Position numbers and translations under genes: made by a program. The notes below the pieces were generated by a model. That model was not told the DNA's origin. It was given only the letters and a program-made list of their open reading frames with translations, and searched no databases. Positions 45,429 through 56,960 of a stretch of 64,000 nucleotides of DNA are shown one piece after another. Source of the stretch: Usnea hakonensis. Lineage: Eukaryota > Ascomycota > Lecanoromycetes > Lecanorales > Parmeliaceae. The stretch is taken from the NCBI GenBank assembly GCA_013423325.1, contig BLJB01000196.1:1-64000 (forward strand), written 5' to 3'. Numbering within the stretch: the first letter of the stretch is position 1; each line of letters opens with the position of its first letter.

Positions 45429-46345
45429 TTACCCATTCTGTCTTCCGGGCACATCATTGACAAAATGCTTCATCAGCGCCCTGTTCCCCATGCCCTCCAC
45501 GCGACCTTGCATCATCCTCTCCTCTCTCCTAGCCTTATCCATCTGCTTTTTCTGTGTAGCAAGCAACGCATGTTGCTGTGAGGTCGGCATGTGCATGAGG
45601 CTTCTCAGATCATCCGCACGAAGGTGTAGTAGCTGATTTTTCATGGCGGCATCACGCTTCTCGACTTTCGTCAGTGCACCTGAAGCGGACTGACTTGGTG
45701 CGGAACCTGACGTGGTTGGGGAAAACGCCGGCGGGATAGAGTTGAGCTGAGGGTCAGTACGATCAACGTTGGGACGGTTTTTGTGCTGTTGAAGACGATA
45801 TTGGTGAGAGGAGCGACGGGAGAGGAATTTCCCTGAGGGCAGGCAAAATGTGTCGTCTGACTGCACGAAGGGAACAGTCGAGCGCTTTGCCGATATTTCA
45901 AAATCCTCCTCGTCATCATCCTCGTGACTAGAATCAATGTCGTAAAATTCGTGGAACTCCGAGTCCTCACTTGAGATGTCAAATTTGCAATGGCCCTTTC
46001 CCATCATATGCTGTTGTGCTGCTTCGGCACTACTTCGTAGTGTGCCACAGTAAAGGCACTGGAAGTAGCCAAAGATAATGAGATGAAGGTAAGCTGTTAG
46101 GGTTTCAGTATCCACGACCAGGCGATCCTTATCTGGAATGAATAACCCATGCGTCTTGAGCATGTGGGTGAGGTTATCGTCGAGGCTTGAGTTGATGTGG
46201 TTGCAGAACAGACATTGTGCCGGGTCGAAGTCTCCGGGATCGTCTTCTTCAAGCGATTCCTCAGACGCTCCATGATCTTCTTCATCTTTTTCATCAAGGG
46301 ATTTACCCCCTATCGGATACTGTTTATCAGGAACACTGGTGTGAT
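45429..46345 (-). pseudogene. REI1: REI1-like pre-60S factor lacking its N-terminus
   Basis: Middle and C-terminal parts of the cytoplasmic 60S biogenesis factor Rei1/ZNF622. An acidic stretch leads to a C2H2 finger (QCLFCNHINSSLDDNLTHMLKTH), then GLFIPDKDRLVVDTETLTAYLHLIIFGYFQCLYCGT and a second finger region (HMMGKGHC). After an acidic linker it ends in KNQLLHLRADDLRSLMHMPTSQQHALLATQKKQMDKARREE and ALMKHFVNDVPGRQNG, a family-typical C-terminus. Full-length fungal Rei1 has two N-terminal zinc fingers first; these are not found upstream to about 46750. The only in-frame ATG is within the third finger (46163). Break position about 46345 is approximate. Probably a truncated duplicate. Confidence 0.75.
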
Positions 46346-47072
46346 CGTGAGAAATCTGATTATAATAAGTTACATGAGGTCGATCTGAACGTACTGCGCA
46401 TAGCGAGCTGCCTGAGATGTGGCTGGGATGACACCCTTGGCATCAACATCACTCATCTCGAAGGCGGGTTGAGGCGAAGTCGAGAACGAGGACTGAGGCA
46501 AGAAATGATGCCAGCGGATCAAATTCTGACTAATCTCGAGTCAAAGCCGAGCGAGATAATCATGATCCCGCGAAATAAAGGCCACGGCTTGGACGAAGTT
46601 GCTGATACCGGGCGAGCATTGTCTGAGGCTCACGACATGTTGTATGAAGTTGACGTTTGGTTCCAAAGTCCCTCAAAAGCAGTCTTAAGAAAGTATCCTA
46701 GGCCCCCGGGAGGGAGCATGGCTCTAGGGGGAAAAATGTGGATTTAAGCGCCGGCCCCACTCCATCTTTCCCGTCCCGGACACCATGTTACCTTAGGTAA
46801 AGTACCTTAGGTACCTACCGGGGTGACTCGGTTACCTCATTCGAACCTCCGAATAATGATGCAGAGGTGGTGAGCTGTAAGCTTCATTCATTGGATGCAA
46901 ATCATTCTGCTCGGCACCGTGCGTCCGCCTTGTCCGAAAAGACACCGTGTCTTTTATGCAAGTCATGTCATCTTACTTCCCATCATGTTTACCACTTAGC
47001 AAGCGCTTTCCTGCATATATAGCGCATATCAAGACTCACACAAGGATCCATCAACACCTTTAGCTATCTATC
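46346..47072. other. Intergenic with TACCTTAGGTA palindromes
   Basis: Holds the palindrome-rich sequence at about 46788-46820 (two TACCTTAGGTA copies). A plus-strand frame ending at 46747 reads like protein (IIMIPRNKGHGLDEVADTG) but matches no family I know. GCATATATAGCGCATATC near 47015 may be the promoter of the next gene. Confidence 0.45.
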
Positions 47073-48497
47073 ATGTCTGCAATTCCGGTATCTCCTGTCA
47101 AACGAAGGCAGATCCTACGGGTCATCTTCATTTCCTTGCTACTCGACTTGGTGAGTTCGTATTTACGCTACGAGAAAAGCTTGCTAACGTTCTCAGATAT
47201 CGTTTACCTTCATCCTTCCCCTCTTTCCAAAGCTCCTCGAATTCTACCGCAAACTCGAGGCTCAAGATGACTCCTCCTCGCTCCTCAATCGCATACTCTT
47301 GGGCTTGAATACTTACAAAGGATCTTTTTCTCGGCCCATCAGTGATCGATATGACATAGTCCTCCTCGGAGGGGCGCTTGGCTCCCTGTTCTCGCTCCTT
47401 CAGGCTGTTGCTTCGCCCATAATTGGGATTCTCTCGGATAAATATGGACGTCGAACTGCTCTTCTGTGGTCGATGGCTGGGAACATTGCCTCAGTGGCTT
47501 TATGGGTAGCGGCAACGGACTTCCGAACATTTCTGGCGAGCAGAGTAGTAGGAGGCTTGAGTGAAGGAAATGTACAATTGGCAACAGCAATGGCAGCGGA
47601 CATTAGCGATGACAAGCAACGAGGTGCCACAATGGCCATGGTGGGAGTATGTTTCTCTATTGCTTTCACGTTCGGACCGGCACTGGGCGCCGCTCTCGCA
47701 AACATCGAAACAGTCGTCGCAAACCCCTTCGCTACAGCTGCAGGATTCTCGCTCTTCTTGATCTTAGCGGAGACAATGTATCTCTACTTCTATCTACCAG
47801 AGACTTTACCGTCATCACGTGCAAGACCACCAACGAATGGCTCGATACTGAAGACTGGGTCAGAACAGCAAAAGCATGTCCGCACGAATTCGCATAAACT
47901 CCTGAATTTCACGCATTTTGTTTTCATCCTCTTCTTTAGCGGCATGGAGTTCTCACTACCATTTATGACTTACGACTTATTTGCCTACACATCGTCCCAA
48001 TCTGGCAAACTCCTCGGATTCATGGGGTTGATTGCTTCGGTACTACAAGGATCCGTCACCCGGAGACTGCACCCACTTCGAGTTGTCCAGCTCGGTGTAG
48101 TGGCATGCGCGGCGAGCTTCTTTATGCTTGGCAGGCTCACGACTGAGGCGGGACTGTGGGGAGCGGCTATGGTGTTGGCAGTAACAACTGCGACTGTGGT
48201 GACTGGATTGAATAGCCTGAGCAGCTTCGAGGCTGCCGAGGGAGAAAGGGGAGAGAAGATGGGTAATCATCGCAGTTGGGGTAAGCCATCAGTCCCTGTT
48301 ATCACACTTCTTAAAAACTAATACATTGGCTTCTAGGACAAGTCGGAAGATCTTGTGGTCCCTTGTTATTTTGTACATTATATTGGTGGGCAGGTCGAGA
48401 TGTTGCATACGCCGTCGGAGGGGCGGGCATGTTAGGCGTTTGTGCAATTGTTTTTGGGGCTTTAAAAGCCCCTCCAAAATCTCTATCCCACAAATGA
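47073..48497 (+). CDS. MFS transporter, MFSD10/TetA-like
   Basis: Exons 47073-47150, 47197-48280 and 48337-48497 (introns 46 and 56 bp), 440 residues. Twelve hydrophobic segments are expected; helix 1 (ILRVIFISLLLDLISFTFILPLFP) is assembled across intron 1. The loop motif GILSDKYGRRTALLWS (DRxGRR-type motif A) and TEGN-like GGLSEGNVQLATAMAADI are visible. The last exon restores SWGQVGRSCGPLLFCTLYWWAGRDVAYAVGG, as in MFSD10 homologs. Likely an organic anion or drug/H+ antiporter of the endomembrane or plasma membrane; substrate unknown. A shorter reading that ends at 48321 ignores the last intron. Confidence 0.9.
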
Positions 48498-48918
48498 ATA
48501 GAAACTAGACTAGATTATTCACCAAGATTATTCACCGTAAATATTCACAAAGTACCTTTCTAAGGAGAACGATCTCATTCTCATGTCGACGTCACTGTTA
48601 CTTTGCTACCTTATACAATACTAAGGTAAGGTACTTTAGGTCACTACGCGGGGAAACCTCGGGTATTCTTTTTGGTCGCGATCCACCGCGATTCTCAATC
48701 ACGTCCACTACCGAAGCACTGAAGCAATGTGACCTGCTTTCAGACTGCTTTAAAATTTACTTGACACTCGAAACTCCTCTACCCAAATCCACTGTCAGGA
48801 TTACCTTTCAGATCAACATTTTCGGACCATACTCTCCACGTCTTGAAATGACCGGATTCAACATTCCTTCACTTGCCCGCGTGAGGCAGTCTCAAATCCG
48901 GTGCTTGAAGCCTTCACT
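48498..48918. other. Promoter region of the WD40 gene
   Basis: Contains TACCTTATAC/AAGGTAAGGTACTTTAGGT tracts at 48608-48640. No gene. Confidence 0.5.
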
Positions 48919-51900
48919 ATGGCAATGACCATGCAAAGTGGCACAATCGTCGACCTAACTGGGGAAGATGATGATGAAAAAAGCGCCGCGACGAGGGTCA
49001 ATGCTGTTTACGAGGAAGCCGTCGCGATGGCGTCCCGAATGACGAGTCACTTCGACTCGACAAAAACAAGGCCACTACCGTACCAAAACCCCAATAAAAG
49101 CCCTGATGAGCAAGGATCTTCGGCCGAGAAGAATACGCTCCATGCCACCTCCCCCAAACCACTGGTGCACTCCCGGTTGAAAACTTTCCCCAATCTCGCT
49201 AGATACGAAACCAATGGGCTCACGAAATATGAGAATAACGATGGTGTACCACAACAGAGCACTATACCACAAAAATCCTCCACGAATTACAGCACCAATG
49301 TTTCGTTACCTCAATTCCCACCAGCGACAGCAGCTCAAAAGCCAGTGAAATCTTTTCCAGCGCTAGAGGAGGAAGAGAAGAACAGGCCACAGCCAAGGCA
49401 AACAACATCTGCTACTCCCAGAAATGGTGGTTCCAGTATTCGTACTCCGCGCTCGGCGGCTCTCTCTGCCAAGCAAAGCATTGCCGAAACATGCAATGAA
49501 TTGGAAGAATGGATCACTAAGGATCCAAACCTTATACTACAACAGGCGGGCGTTAGTACACCAAGGAAGCCCGGAAGACTGAAGAAAGATTCGGACGAAT
49601 GGTCACCCATCTCAAATACGAAGAACGTCATGGAACAGCAAAATGGACTTGGCGGAAGTATCACCATAACATCGGCGTTGTCGGCTGGGGGAAGCGGAGA
49701 CTTAGCAGTCAGTAAAGATGACAACTTGTCCCCCAGTAGAGAATTATCGACCTTGGTAGGAAATAAGAAGCGAAAATTATCAGGATCGTCTTTATTTAAT
49801 GATTCTCCTGTCAAAACGGCCAAATTGAATGCGGAGCCGGGTGGCCGCCAAGATAATTGCCTCCCGCGTTTGGCTGAGTACGCGAGCAGGAGCCCCAATA
49901 CAAAGGAGTATGTAACGAAATCTCTGGGCGGTTGCTTCCCGAAATGCGTATATCCTGCGATCAAAGCAGCGAAAGCACAATACCAAGATTGTCTTACAGA
50001 AGACGAATTGAATGGAATTGCAAATACTGTAAGTTTTCCTTTTTGAAGTCCAAGATTGGGATCCCCTAAAGTCAAGGCAAGATTATAACGAGTGAAACAG
50101 ATCACCAACGACATTTTAGACCAAGGGGTGGAGGTCTTTTGTCCAGCAAGTGCAAATTGCCCCAGGGAGCAACGAACAGAAACCATCTTGAACTTCGTCT
50201 CGGCAAAGTTTCATGAGAGAGCACTTGTATCTAAAGCTGAGCAAGCAATTCGACTAGAGCGCACTCTGTCTAGCAATAGTGCGATTGAAGCGAACCACAG
50301 ATTGCTCTCCAAGCCACCAGATGCAGACTCTGGGGCGAATGATAAATCAATAAAATCAACAACGCTGCATATGCTAGGGAAGTTAGGTCCGAAGCTACAA
50401 CAGGGATGCCATGAAGCTTCTGATCCAACAGCATCTGAGCCTGGACTATCTTCGGTATCCGCCGTTCCTGTTAGATTCACAATCGTCTTCGAGACATTGG
50501 TGTTTCCTGCCATGAGGAAGTCTAGGAAGCGCTATAAAAACAGACTTTCCCAGGGAGACCTAGATGCTATTGACAAGACCGTACGTCTTTCTGCAACACT
50601 AGGTTGGAGATATTGAGTGTCAATAGACATATGCTGACCCAGTAATCAGATTGTTAACGATATCTTGGGAAGATTAGACTCTTACTCAGGGGATCAATTC
50701 CAGCCAGGCGAGAATGAAAAGGAACCCATCAAGGACTTCGTAAAGAAATTGTTTCGAAACAAGGCCAGGAAGTTTAACGCGCAACCTTCACATCACTCAG
50801 AAAGTCCTGCGGACAACTCAAGGCTTGGTACAGCTACACTTTCATCAGAATCTCCAGCTTTAGAAGGCACGACTGGAAACCATCAATGTGCTATGCCCGG
50901 CGGTCTAAGTCACCCAAGAAATGCCGGCTCAAACCTGGACGCTGAAGTGAAAAATCTATCAGAGGCGCAAGCGTCGCACCAATCACATCCTGCACCTCTA
51001 GATCAAGAAGAGTCTCCATCATTACAAAAATTACCAAATGACTCACCAACATCTTCTTTTGGGCCGGACTTCGATCGTGGTCGATACCCTGCTCTGCGCC
51101 GAAGACGTGGCAACAAGTATTACACTCCACCGAGACCATCAACTACTACCCCTAAAGTCAAACAAGGTAACCTCATTCCTTCTGGTGACCACTTGCGCTT
51201 GCGCCCTGTCCCAGTAATCTCAGCTGATCCAACTTTGACAGCTCTAGCTTCAAATCAGCATAGCAGTACTCTGAGAGCACCGGATGACAAAGACCATCTT
51301 CGGCTTTTGAAAACCTATGCAAACCAACCTACAGCCCTTCGCGCAAGTCAGACGCAGCTCACAGCCGCCTCTGCTGCCGAAAAGAATCGAACTCTCACAG
51401 ATCAGGGAACAGCTTTGGAGCTTCTTGCTAGCATAGACGGTACCGCCTCATGGGGATTTCAAGAAGGTCTGGCACAAAGGGGGGTGACGGACGCAGAGGA
51501 GATGCCCTTTGGTAACCGCGGACATACTTTCCCTCATCTTCCCAAATCGCGAGACAAAGTCGCAATAAACCAATTAGCCCAGCAACTTCGGAGAAAATCA
51601 GGGTTGGAAGCTACTATTGCCCCAGAAGAACCTCGACCAAGTTTCCGCCCTAGGCCCGCCACTGCGTTGGACCCAAGTCTTGAGCACGTTGTGGCAGGCT
51701 TGGTCACTGATACATCAAGCCAGCCGTCTAACGATGGAAAGAAGTACTCCGTCACTCCCAGAAATCGAACGCAGCTGGTTGTTGATCAGAACATCGTGAA
51801 AAATGTCCATGTTGACTCCAATACTGGAAAGCAAAAGCTTGTCAGGCTTGAGACAAAGGTAGTCGATCCCGTACACCAATCAGAACGTTGCATCTCATCC

Positions 51901-53973
51901 TTGCTTCGGAACCGCGAGCTCGGTCTGACTTCTCGTGGACGACACGTCGGAACGGTAAATCAGATCCATCAATTGAAGAGTGAAATGATTGAACCATGGA
52001 AAGACTGGAAAGGAGCATCTGGAGATGTGGTTGCTGTTGCATGGAGCGCGGATTCTAACATGTATGCGTTTGGGGCGGCTGCACATACTAATATTGAGGA
52101 CATCCAGTACAACCGTCCCTGTAACCTGTTACTTGGTAACCTCAGTTCGAATCAGATTAGAGAGCTGCCTGATCACAGGGTTGATCGGCCAAGACCTGAC
52201 AGCATTCCCAGTGGACCAAATGCCAATCAAGCTGTTTATGACGCTTGCGATCCTAAAGTGTACGAGACCGTGACCTCAATTGCATTCTCACCCACAGGAG
52301 ATCGGATGTTCACTGCGAGCCATGACTCTACCGTGAAGATCTGGGATATCTCGGATGGGAAACACCAGTGTCTGAGTACTCTTCCCCACGAAGCGTGGGT
52401 AACCAGCGTCGAAATCTCGGGTTACCGACAAGGTTTGTTTGCTACAGCCTCGAAATGTGTCAAAGATTCTATTCGAATTTATTATGACAATGCATGTTAC
52501 GTCAACTTCTCGGCCTCACGTGCAGAATCACGGCCTGATTGGAAGATATATCCAGAGTGTTTAAAGTGGGGTCCCAATGCTTACAACAGTCATCTACTAC
52601 TAGCAGGCTTCCAGCAATGGGAGCAGCAAGAGGATTTGCTATCTGGTGGGGGACAGCTCTGTCTTTGGGACGCCAATGCTTTCGAGAGCATCAAAGTCAC
52701 GCCTTCGTCACAAAGCGTTTACGCTGCAGCATGGCATCCCACTCAGCCTTTCTTTGCTACGGGTGGCGCTCCTGGTAACAACATCACTGACAAAGCCAAC
52801 ACAAAAACCGTCGTTCGTACTTGGGATGTGCGAAATCCGAAACGTTACCAAGTCGAATACGAATGTCCTGCCTTAGACATGCAAGATATCACTTTCTGCC
52901 CGTTGAACTCGAATATTGTAACAGCCGGCTGTACGGATGGCGCTTCTTACGTTTGGGACTGGCGCTGGCCAGATCAGCCGCTTCATCGATTGAAGCACGG
53001 CAGACCCCTCGTGGATTTGGATCACACTAGAGAACGAGAAGAAGCTGATACTGGGGTGATGCTGAGCCTTTGGGGTCCAGGCGGCTCTCTGTTCTATACG
53101 GGTTCTTCTGACGGTGTGATCAAGGCGTGGGATGTTCGACGCCATCCCAAAGATGTACTGATCAGCAATATCGCCAATTATGACGTCAGTATACAAAGTG
53201 GAGCCTTTTCGCCTGACGGTAACAACCTGCTTGTTGGGGATGCCGAAGGAGGTATACATATCCTCTCATCTGCTCCTTGTGGGCCACGTTCGAATATCAG
53301 AAGCGCGGACGCATATCTTGATCTCGTCCGAGCCCCTGATGGAAGCGGCTTGAAAATTGATCACCAAGATGACAATCCTGGTACTGAGGGTATTGAAGCT
53401 GCTAAATCACTTATCGAATCCGGTCAATTACAGTATCATAAGGAATTGGGAGTGGGGCAAGGCCCCAATTATCAGGGTCCCTATGCTACATACGCTCGCA
53501 AAGAAGCTGCCGAATCTGCTCACGGTCGCCTACGCAGAAGATTCGAGAAGAAGCAACCAATTTCGAAGAGGGGTGAAAAGCGATGGGATATAGCAATACC
53601 GATGACCACTTTGCTCTACGAGAGGAAAGAAATGTTGGACTTTCAGAAAGATGGTGATAAGACCGTGCTCCATGGGCCCAGTGAGCACGTTCCGAAGATC
53701 GTTCAGCGGTCGACTGTCGAAGATTCCATTGGAACGAGCCACGCTTTTCCGACAGCAGAAGGAGCACTTGCCGTGAAACATCCACCCTCTATGAGCTTCG
53801 TGGATTGCTCAGCTAGCAAGGATGTTGAGGCGATTGTTGCCAATGGGATCGACGAAGAAAGTTTTGATTGTAATACAATTTCCGAACGCGAAATGGTTGA
53901 GGAGAACTACTGGTGGGTTAGGATGGGTGAGGATGAAATAGATCAGGCGAGGGCCGGACGCGTTAGATACTAG
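48919..53973 (+). CDS. Large WD40-repeat protein with duplicated N-terminal module
   Basis: Exons 48919-50028, 50101-50580 and 50650-53973 (introns 72 and 69 bp, both phase 0); 1637 residues. The first ~320 residues are disordered. Two related ~45-residue helical modules follow: GCFPKCVYPAIKAAKAQY...ELNGIANTITNDIL and ETLVFPAMRKSRKRYKN...LDAIDKTIVNDIL. After another disordered stretch, about seven WD40 repeats occupy roughly 53% to 85% of the length (VVAVAWSADSNMYAFGAA, VTSIAFSPTGDRMFTASHDSTVKIWD, SLFYTGSSDGVIKAWDVRR, IQSGAFSPDGNNLLVGDAEGGIHIL). The layout recalls large fungal DCAF-like proteins such as Raf1/DIM-9 of the H3K9 methylation complex, but that is only a suggestion. ATG 48919 is the first in frame. 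Confidence 0.85.
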
Positions 53974-54493
53974 GCGGCATGACTGGAGCTTCGAAGCTCT
54001 CAACAATAAAATCGGTGCTCTCAGTCGGAACGCGACTCTGGAGTATGCTCGGCGATGAATCTTACATTACTATACCCAGCTTGTAAATAGCAATTTTGGT
54101 GTCACTCTTGATGGTAGATACGAGGCATTCTGCCTTGGCTCGGGTTACAAAAGAAACGCCTCGTGTATTCGTTAATATCAAGTGGTTCGAACAACCTCTG
54201 TGCTCCTGCTATGAGACTTGAAACGTTCTCCTCTGGGCTTGGGAACAATCTGTATACATGATAAGAGCTCCTTTCCAACCAATTCGCTCGCGAACAGGAT
54301 ACAATATAATGTAAACCCCGACTATAAAAAAAATTGATAAAACGATTCCACAGTTCACAATATATATGGGTGACATATTTCCAACGCGAAGGATTCCACG
54401 GCTTGAGTAATATATGCATATCTTCCGAACCTCCTTGAATATTCATGGCCTTGGGGGCAAGGCGCCATCATACATGTACGGGCCTTGCGCCTC
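53974..54493. other. Intergenic, convergent 3' ends
   Basis: No gene; a minus-strand frame across 54102-54446 shows no family features and overlaps the MARVEL gene's 3' side. Confidence 0.5.
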
Positions 54494-55163
54494 TTAGATC
54501 TGCATAGATTCCTGTTTGCCGATCCAGCGCGTGTGGGTCTGCTCGCTGGGACCGCGGCGTGTGCACATGATGTGCAGTGATGCGAGGATCGTAGTTGTGA
54601 GGTAAGTCGCCCTGTTGAATGAAATTCGAAATAGGTGAGCAATCTACCCCTTTTTCCAATCATCGCTGCATGCAAAAGCCCAAGGCTCAAGGGGGCGGCT
54701 TCCTTACCAGGCCAAAGCCCCAACCACCACCCCGGCAACCATGGCCTCACACGGTCCGCACAGCACCAACGTCCGCTCGAACACGGCCAGTGCGACGAAC
54801 CCGCCGAACCAGAGCAGGCATGTCGAGGCGTCGAGGGCGAGGACGACCCATTTGTTGAAGAAGCGCCCGTTGCTGCCGCCGGCGAGGACGGGGTTGAGGA
54901 AGAGGTAGGGGAGGGTGAGGAGGGTGAGGATGGCGACGGCGATGAGGTAGGGGGGGGCGTGCGGGGTGGAGGAGGGAAGGGTGTGGTGGAGGTACCAGGT
55001 TGTTACTGAGGGGGGGGGGGAGGTGTTAGAGTTTTGTTATGGTCTTTTTGGTTTGTGTTGTTGGAAATAGGGGAGAGAGGGGAGTACCGTGGCTGTTCAA
55101 GCCGAGCGCGATGATGGCTAGGATGAGCTGGAGGGTGCGGAGAGGGAGGTTGAAGTTGTACAT
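54494..55163 (-). CDS. MARVEL-domain membrane protein
   Basis: Exons 55163-55088, 55005-54708 and 54611-54494 with introns of 82 and 96 bp; 163 residues. Four transmembrane helices, the MARVEL topology: LRTLQLILAIIALGLNSHG at the start, YLIAVAILTLLTLPYLFL, WVVLALDASTCLLWFGGFVALAV, and a fourth, MVAGVVVGALAWATYLTTTILASLHI, assembled across the last intron. A stop would be read at 54704 if that intron were kept, losing the fourth helix. Exon 2 is far more GC-rich than its surroundings. Fungal MARVEL proteins are plasma-membrane or eisosome-associated (Nce102/Sur7-like families); exact role unknown. Confidence 0.86.
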
Positions 55164-56960
55164 GATGGCGCGTCGGGTGTACCGTGGTCGTGAGATTGTG
55201 GCTTGCGGTATGTTGGAGTTGGAATGTGGGGTATTGTGTTGCTGATTGTTGTATAAGGTTGTAAGGGAGCGGCTTTGTCGATTGTTGGAAGGTAAAGAGC
55301 GAAATGAGACCCTGTCAAAGGATGTAAGGTATAAAGGCTTTGGGAAAGTATATAATGAGCGTCGAGCTATGTGTTGAATGAAAGAAAGGATGATAAAAGA
55401 ATGAGTGAGTTGTGTGAATGGATGAAAAGACGAGGATGAGATGTGTTTATGCGATCTGGGCAAATGCAAAGGAGAAGGCTTGGCGAGATTTGCGGGGATT
55501 TGATTTGCCGATACGTTTTAGCGCTGTGTTTCAACTCTTCGGTGTCGGTTTCGGATATCTCGCTTTCGTCTAATGTCATTGGTCAATGGTCAATGCTCAC
55601 TACCTAGCTTCGTGCATAATAGCCAAGGTACTCCCTAAGGTACCACGGTACCTACTCATAGGGTACTCCGTACAAAGGCTTCAAAATAATCCTATAGGCT
55701 AGCAGTTTTCCCCGGAAAGATGCAGATACAGCAAGATTTCTGCAATGGCATTGTTGAAGTAGGGTGGAATTTACCCTTGATCCATACATGGTAATTCTCA
55801 GGCGTTGCGCAACGCCTCTGGTTCTTTGGATAAGCAACTGTTATTACACGAGAGTGATATTTTGTCGACTCGTCGTCTCCTGCGAAAGTTCGGGCGAATT
55901 GGCAATTATCCATGCCACAAGAAGGATCTCGCGTGCCATCTTCGAAAGACGCTCTATTGATGATGCAAAACAGTCATGAGAAAGTACTACGGAAACGCCG
56001 GGCATCTTCTCCGTTACGAATTTCAACAGAAAGCGCTCTGTAAACCTCAATGAGGTGTAGCTCGGGAGCCCCCAAGCTCATTCGTGCACTGGTCCGAGAG
56101 GAGTTACGAGTGGTGGTGGGCCAAAGAGCAGAAACGTGGTTGAATTGGTATCGACCGTATTCAGATCTCGATGGTTAGGGTAAACCCTACCCTGCGCCTT
56201 AGGCCTGACTCCCGAAGGACTTTCAAGCCACAAAAAGCAGGGAGTTGTATAATCTCCGAACAAGTCATGAGGCTCATGCCAGGCTTTGTCATTGAGTTGT
56301 CGATTAGAGAATCAGGATAATCAAGACACATCCAGAACAGCGACTACTTCTTTCGATAAGGCTTCTCCGTTCATATACTGCAGCATCACATTTGTAAGTA
56401 CTCTATGCGATGTGACCGCGAGGGTTTCCGCCATAAGTAGGCCAACTGGAACTTATCAGGCTCGAGGCAATGGAATGCATTCCGGTGATCATCAGCTGAC
56501 CCAGCATCAAAACCCGTGCCGGGGCAGCATCATGGCCAGCTGCGTCAGCAACGCATAGATCCATCCACCTGTGTAATTGTGAGTCTTCCCAAGGTACATG
56601 ATACGTACACAGATTCAGCAAGATGTACGCCTTACCTTCCTTATATAGCCGAGATGGTGAAGAGGGCGGCTTCTCTCAACCCCGGCTACTTTAATGAAGG
56701 CACCCAAGCAAGTCGACGCTTCCTTGTACAGCCCACTTCGGAGAGGCTTTTGACGTGAGATCTAATGGGAAAGTTCGTTGTTTCTCCTTCGAAAGAGGGT
56801 ATAAATCCGCATCGCCCAACCCTCTCCTCCATAATTCGCAAAAAAATTACACATCACGTCATCATCTACAAGTTGCAAGAAGTTCCGAACAGCCAAAAGC
56901 CAGAAAGAAAAGGCAGAAAAAATTGTAACCTCGATTCGCCCATTCGAACAAAAGTCCCAT
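55164..56960. other. Intergenic, includes a dispersed repeat copy
   Basis: No confident gene. A TACCTAAGGTACC-type cluster lies at 55623-55675, and 56385-56553 is repeated at 62533-62710. Weaker similarity between the two loci extends to about 56755 and 63220. Confidence 0.5.
56385..56553 (+). repeat. Dispersed repeat, copy 1
   Basis: About 165 bp matching 62533-62710 in direct orientation, e.g. shared CTCTATGC, AGGCAATG, GCATTCCGGTGAT, GCTGACCCAGCAT and CAGCTGCGTC. Most differences are transitions. Non-coding. Confidence 0.8.

Noticed and set aside
49335..50186. 283-residue minus-strand frame
   Set aside because: Antisense shadow of the WD40 gene's first exons, which have splice sites and domain evidence.
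20464..52525. Other CACGTG sites (e.g. near 20465, 29381, 35803, 36439, 47817, 52518)
   Set aside because: Single sites, several inside coding sequence, at about the chance rate; only the pair in the divergent promoter is notable.
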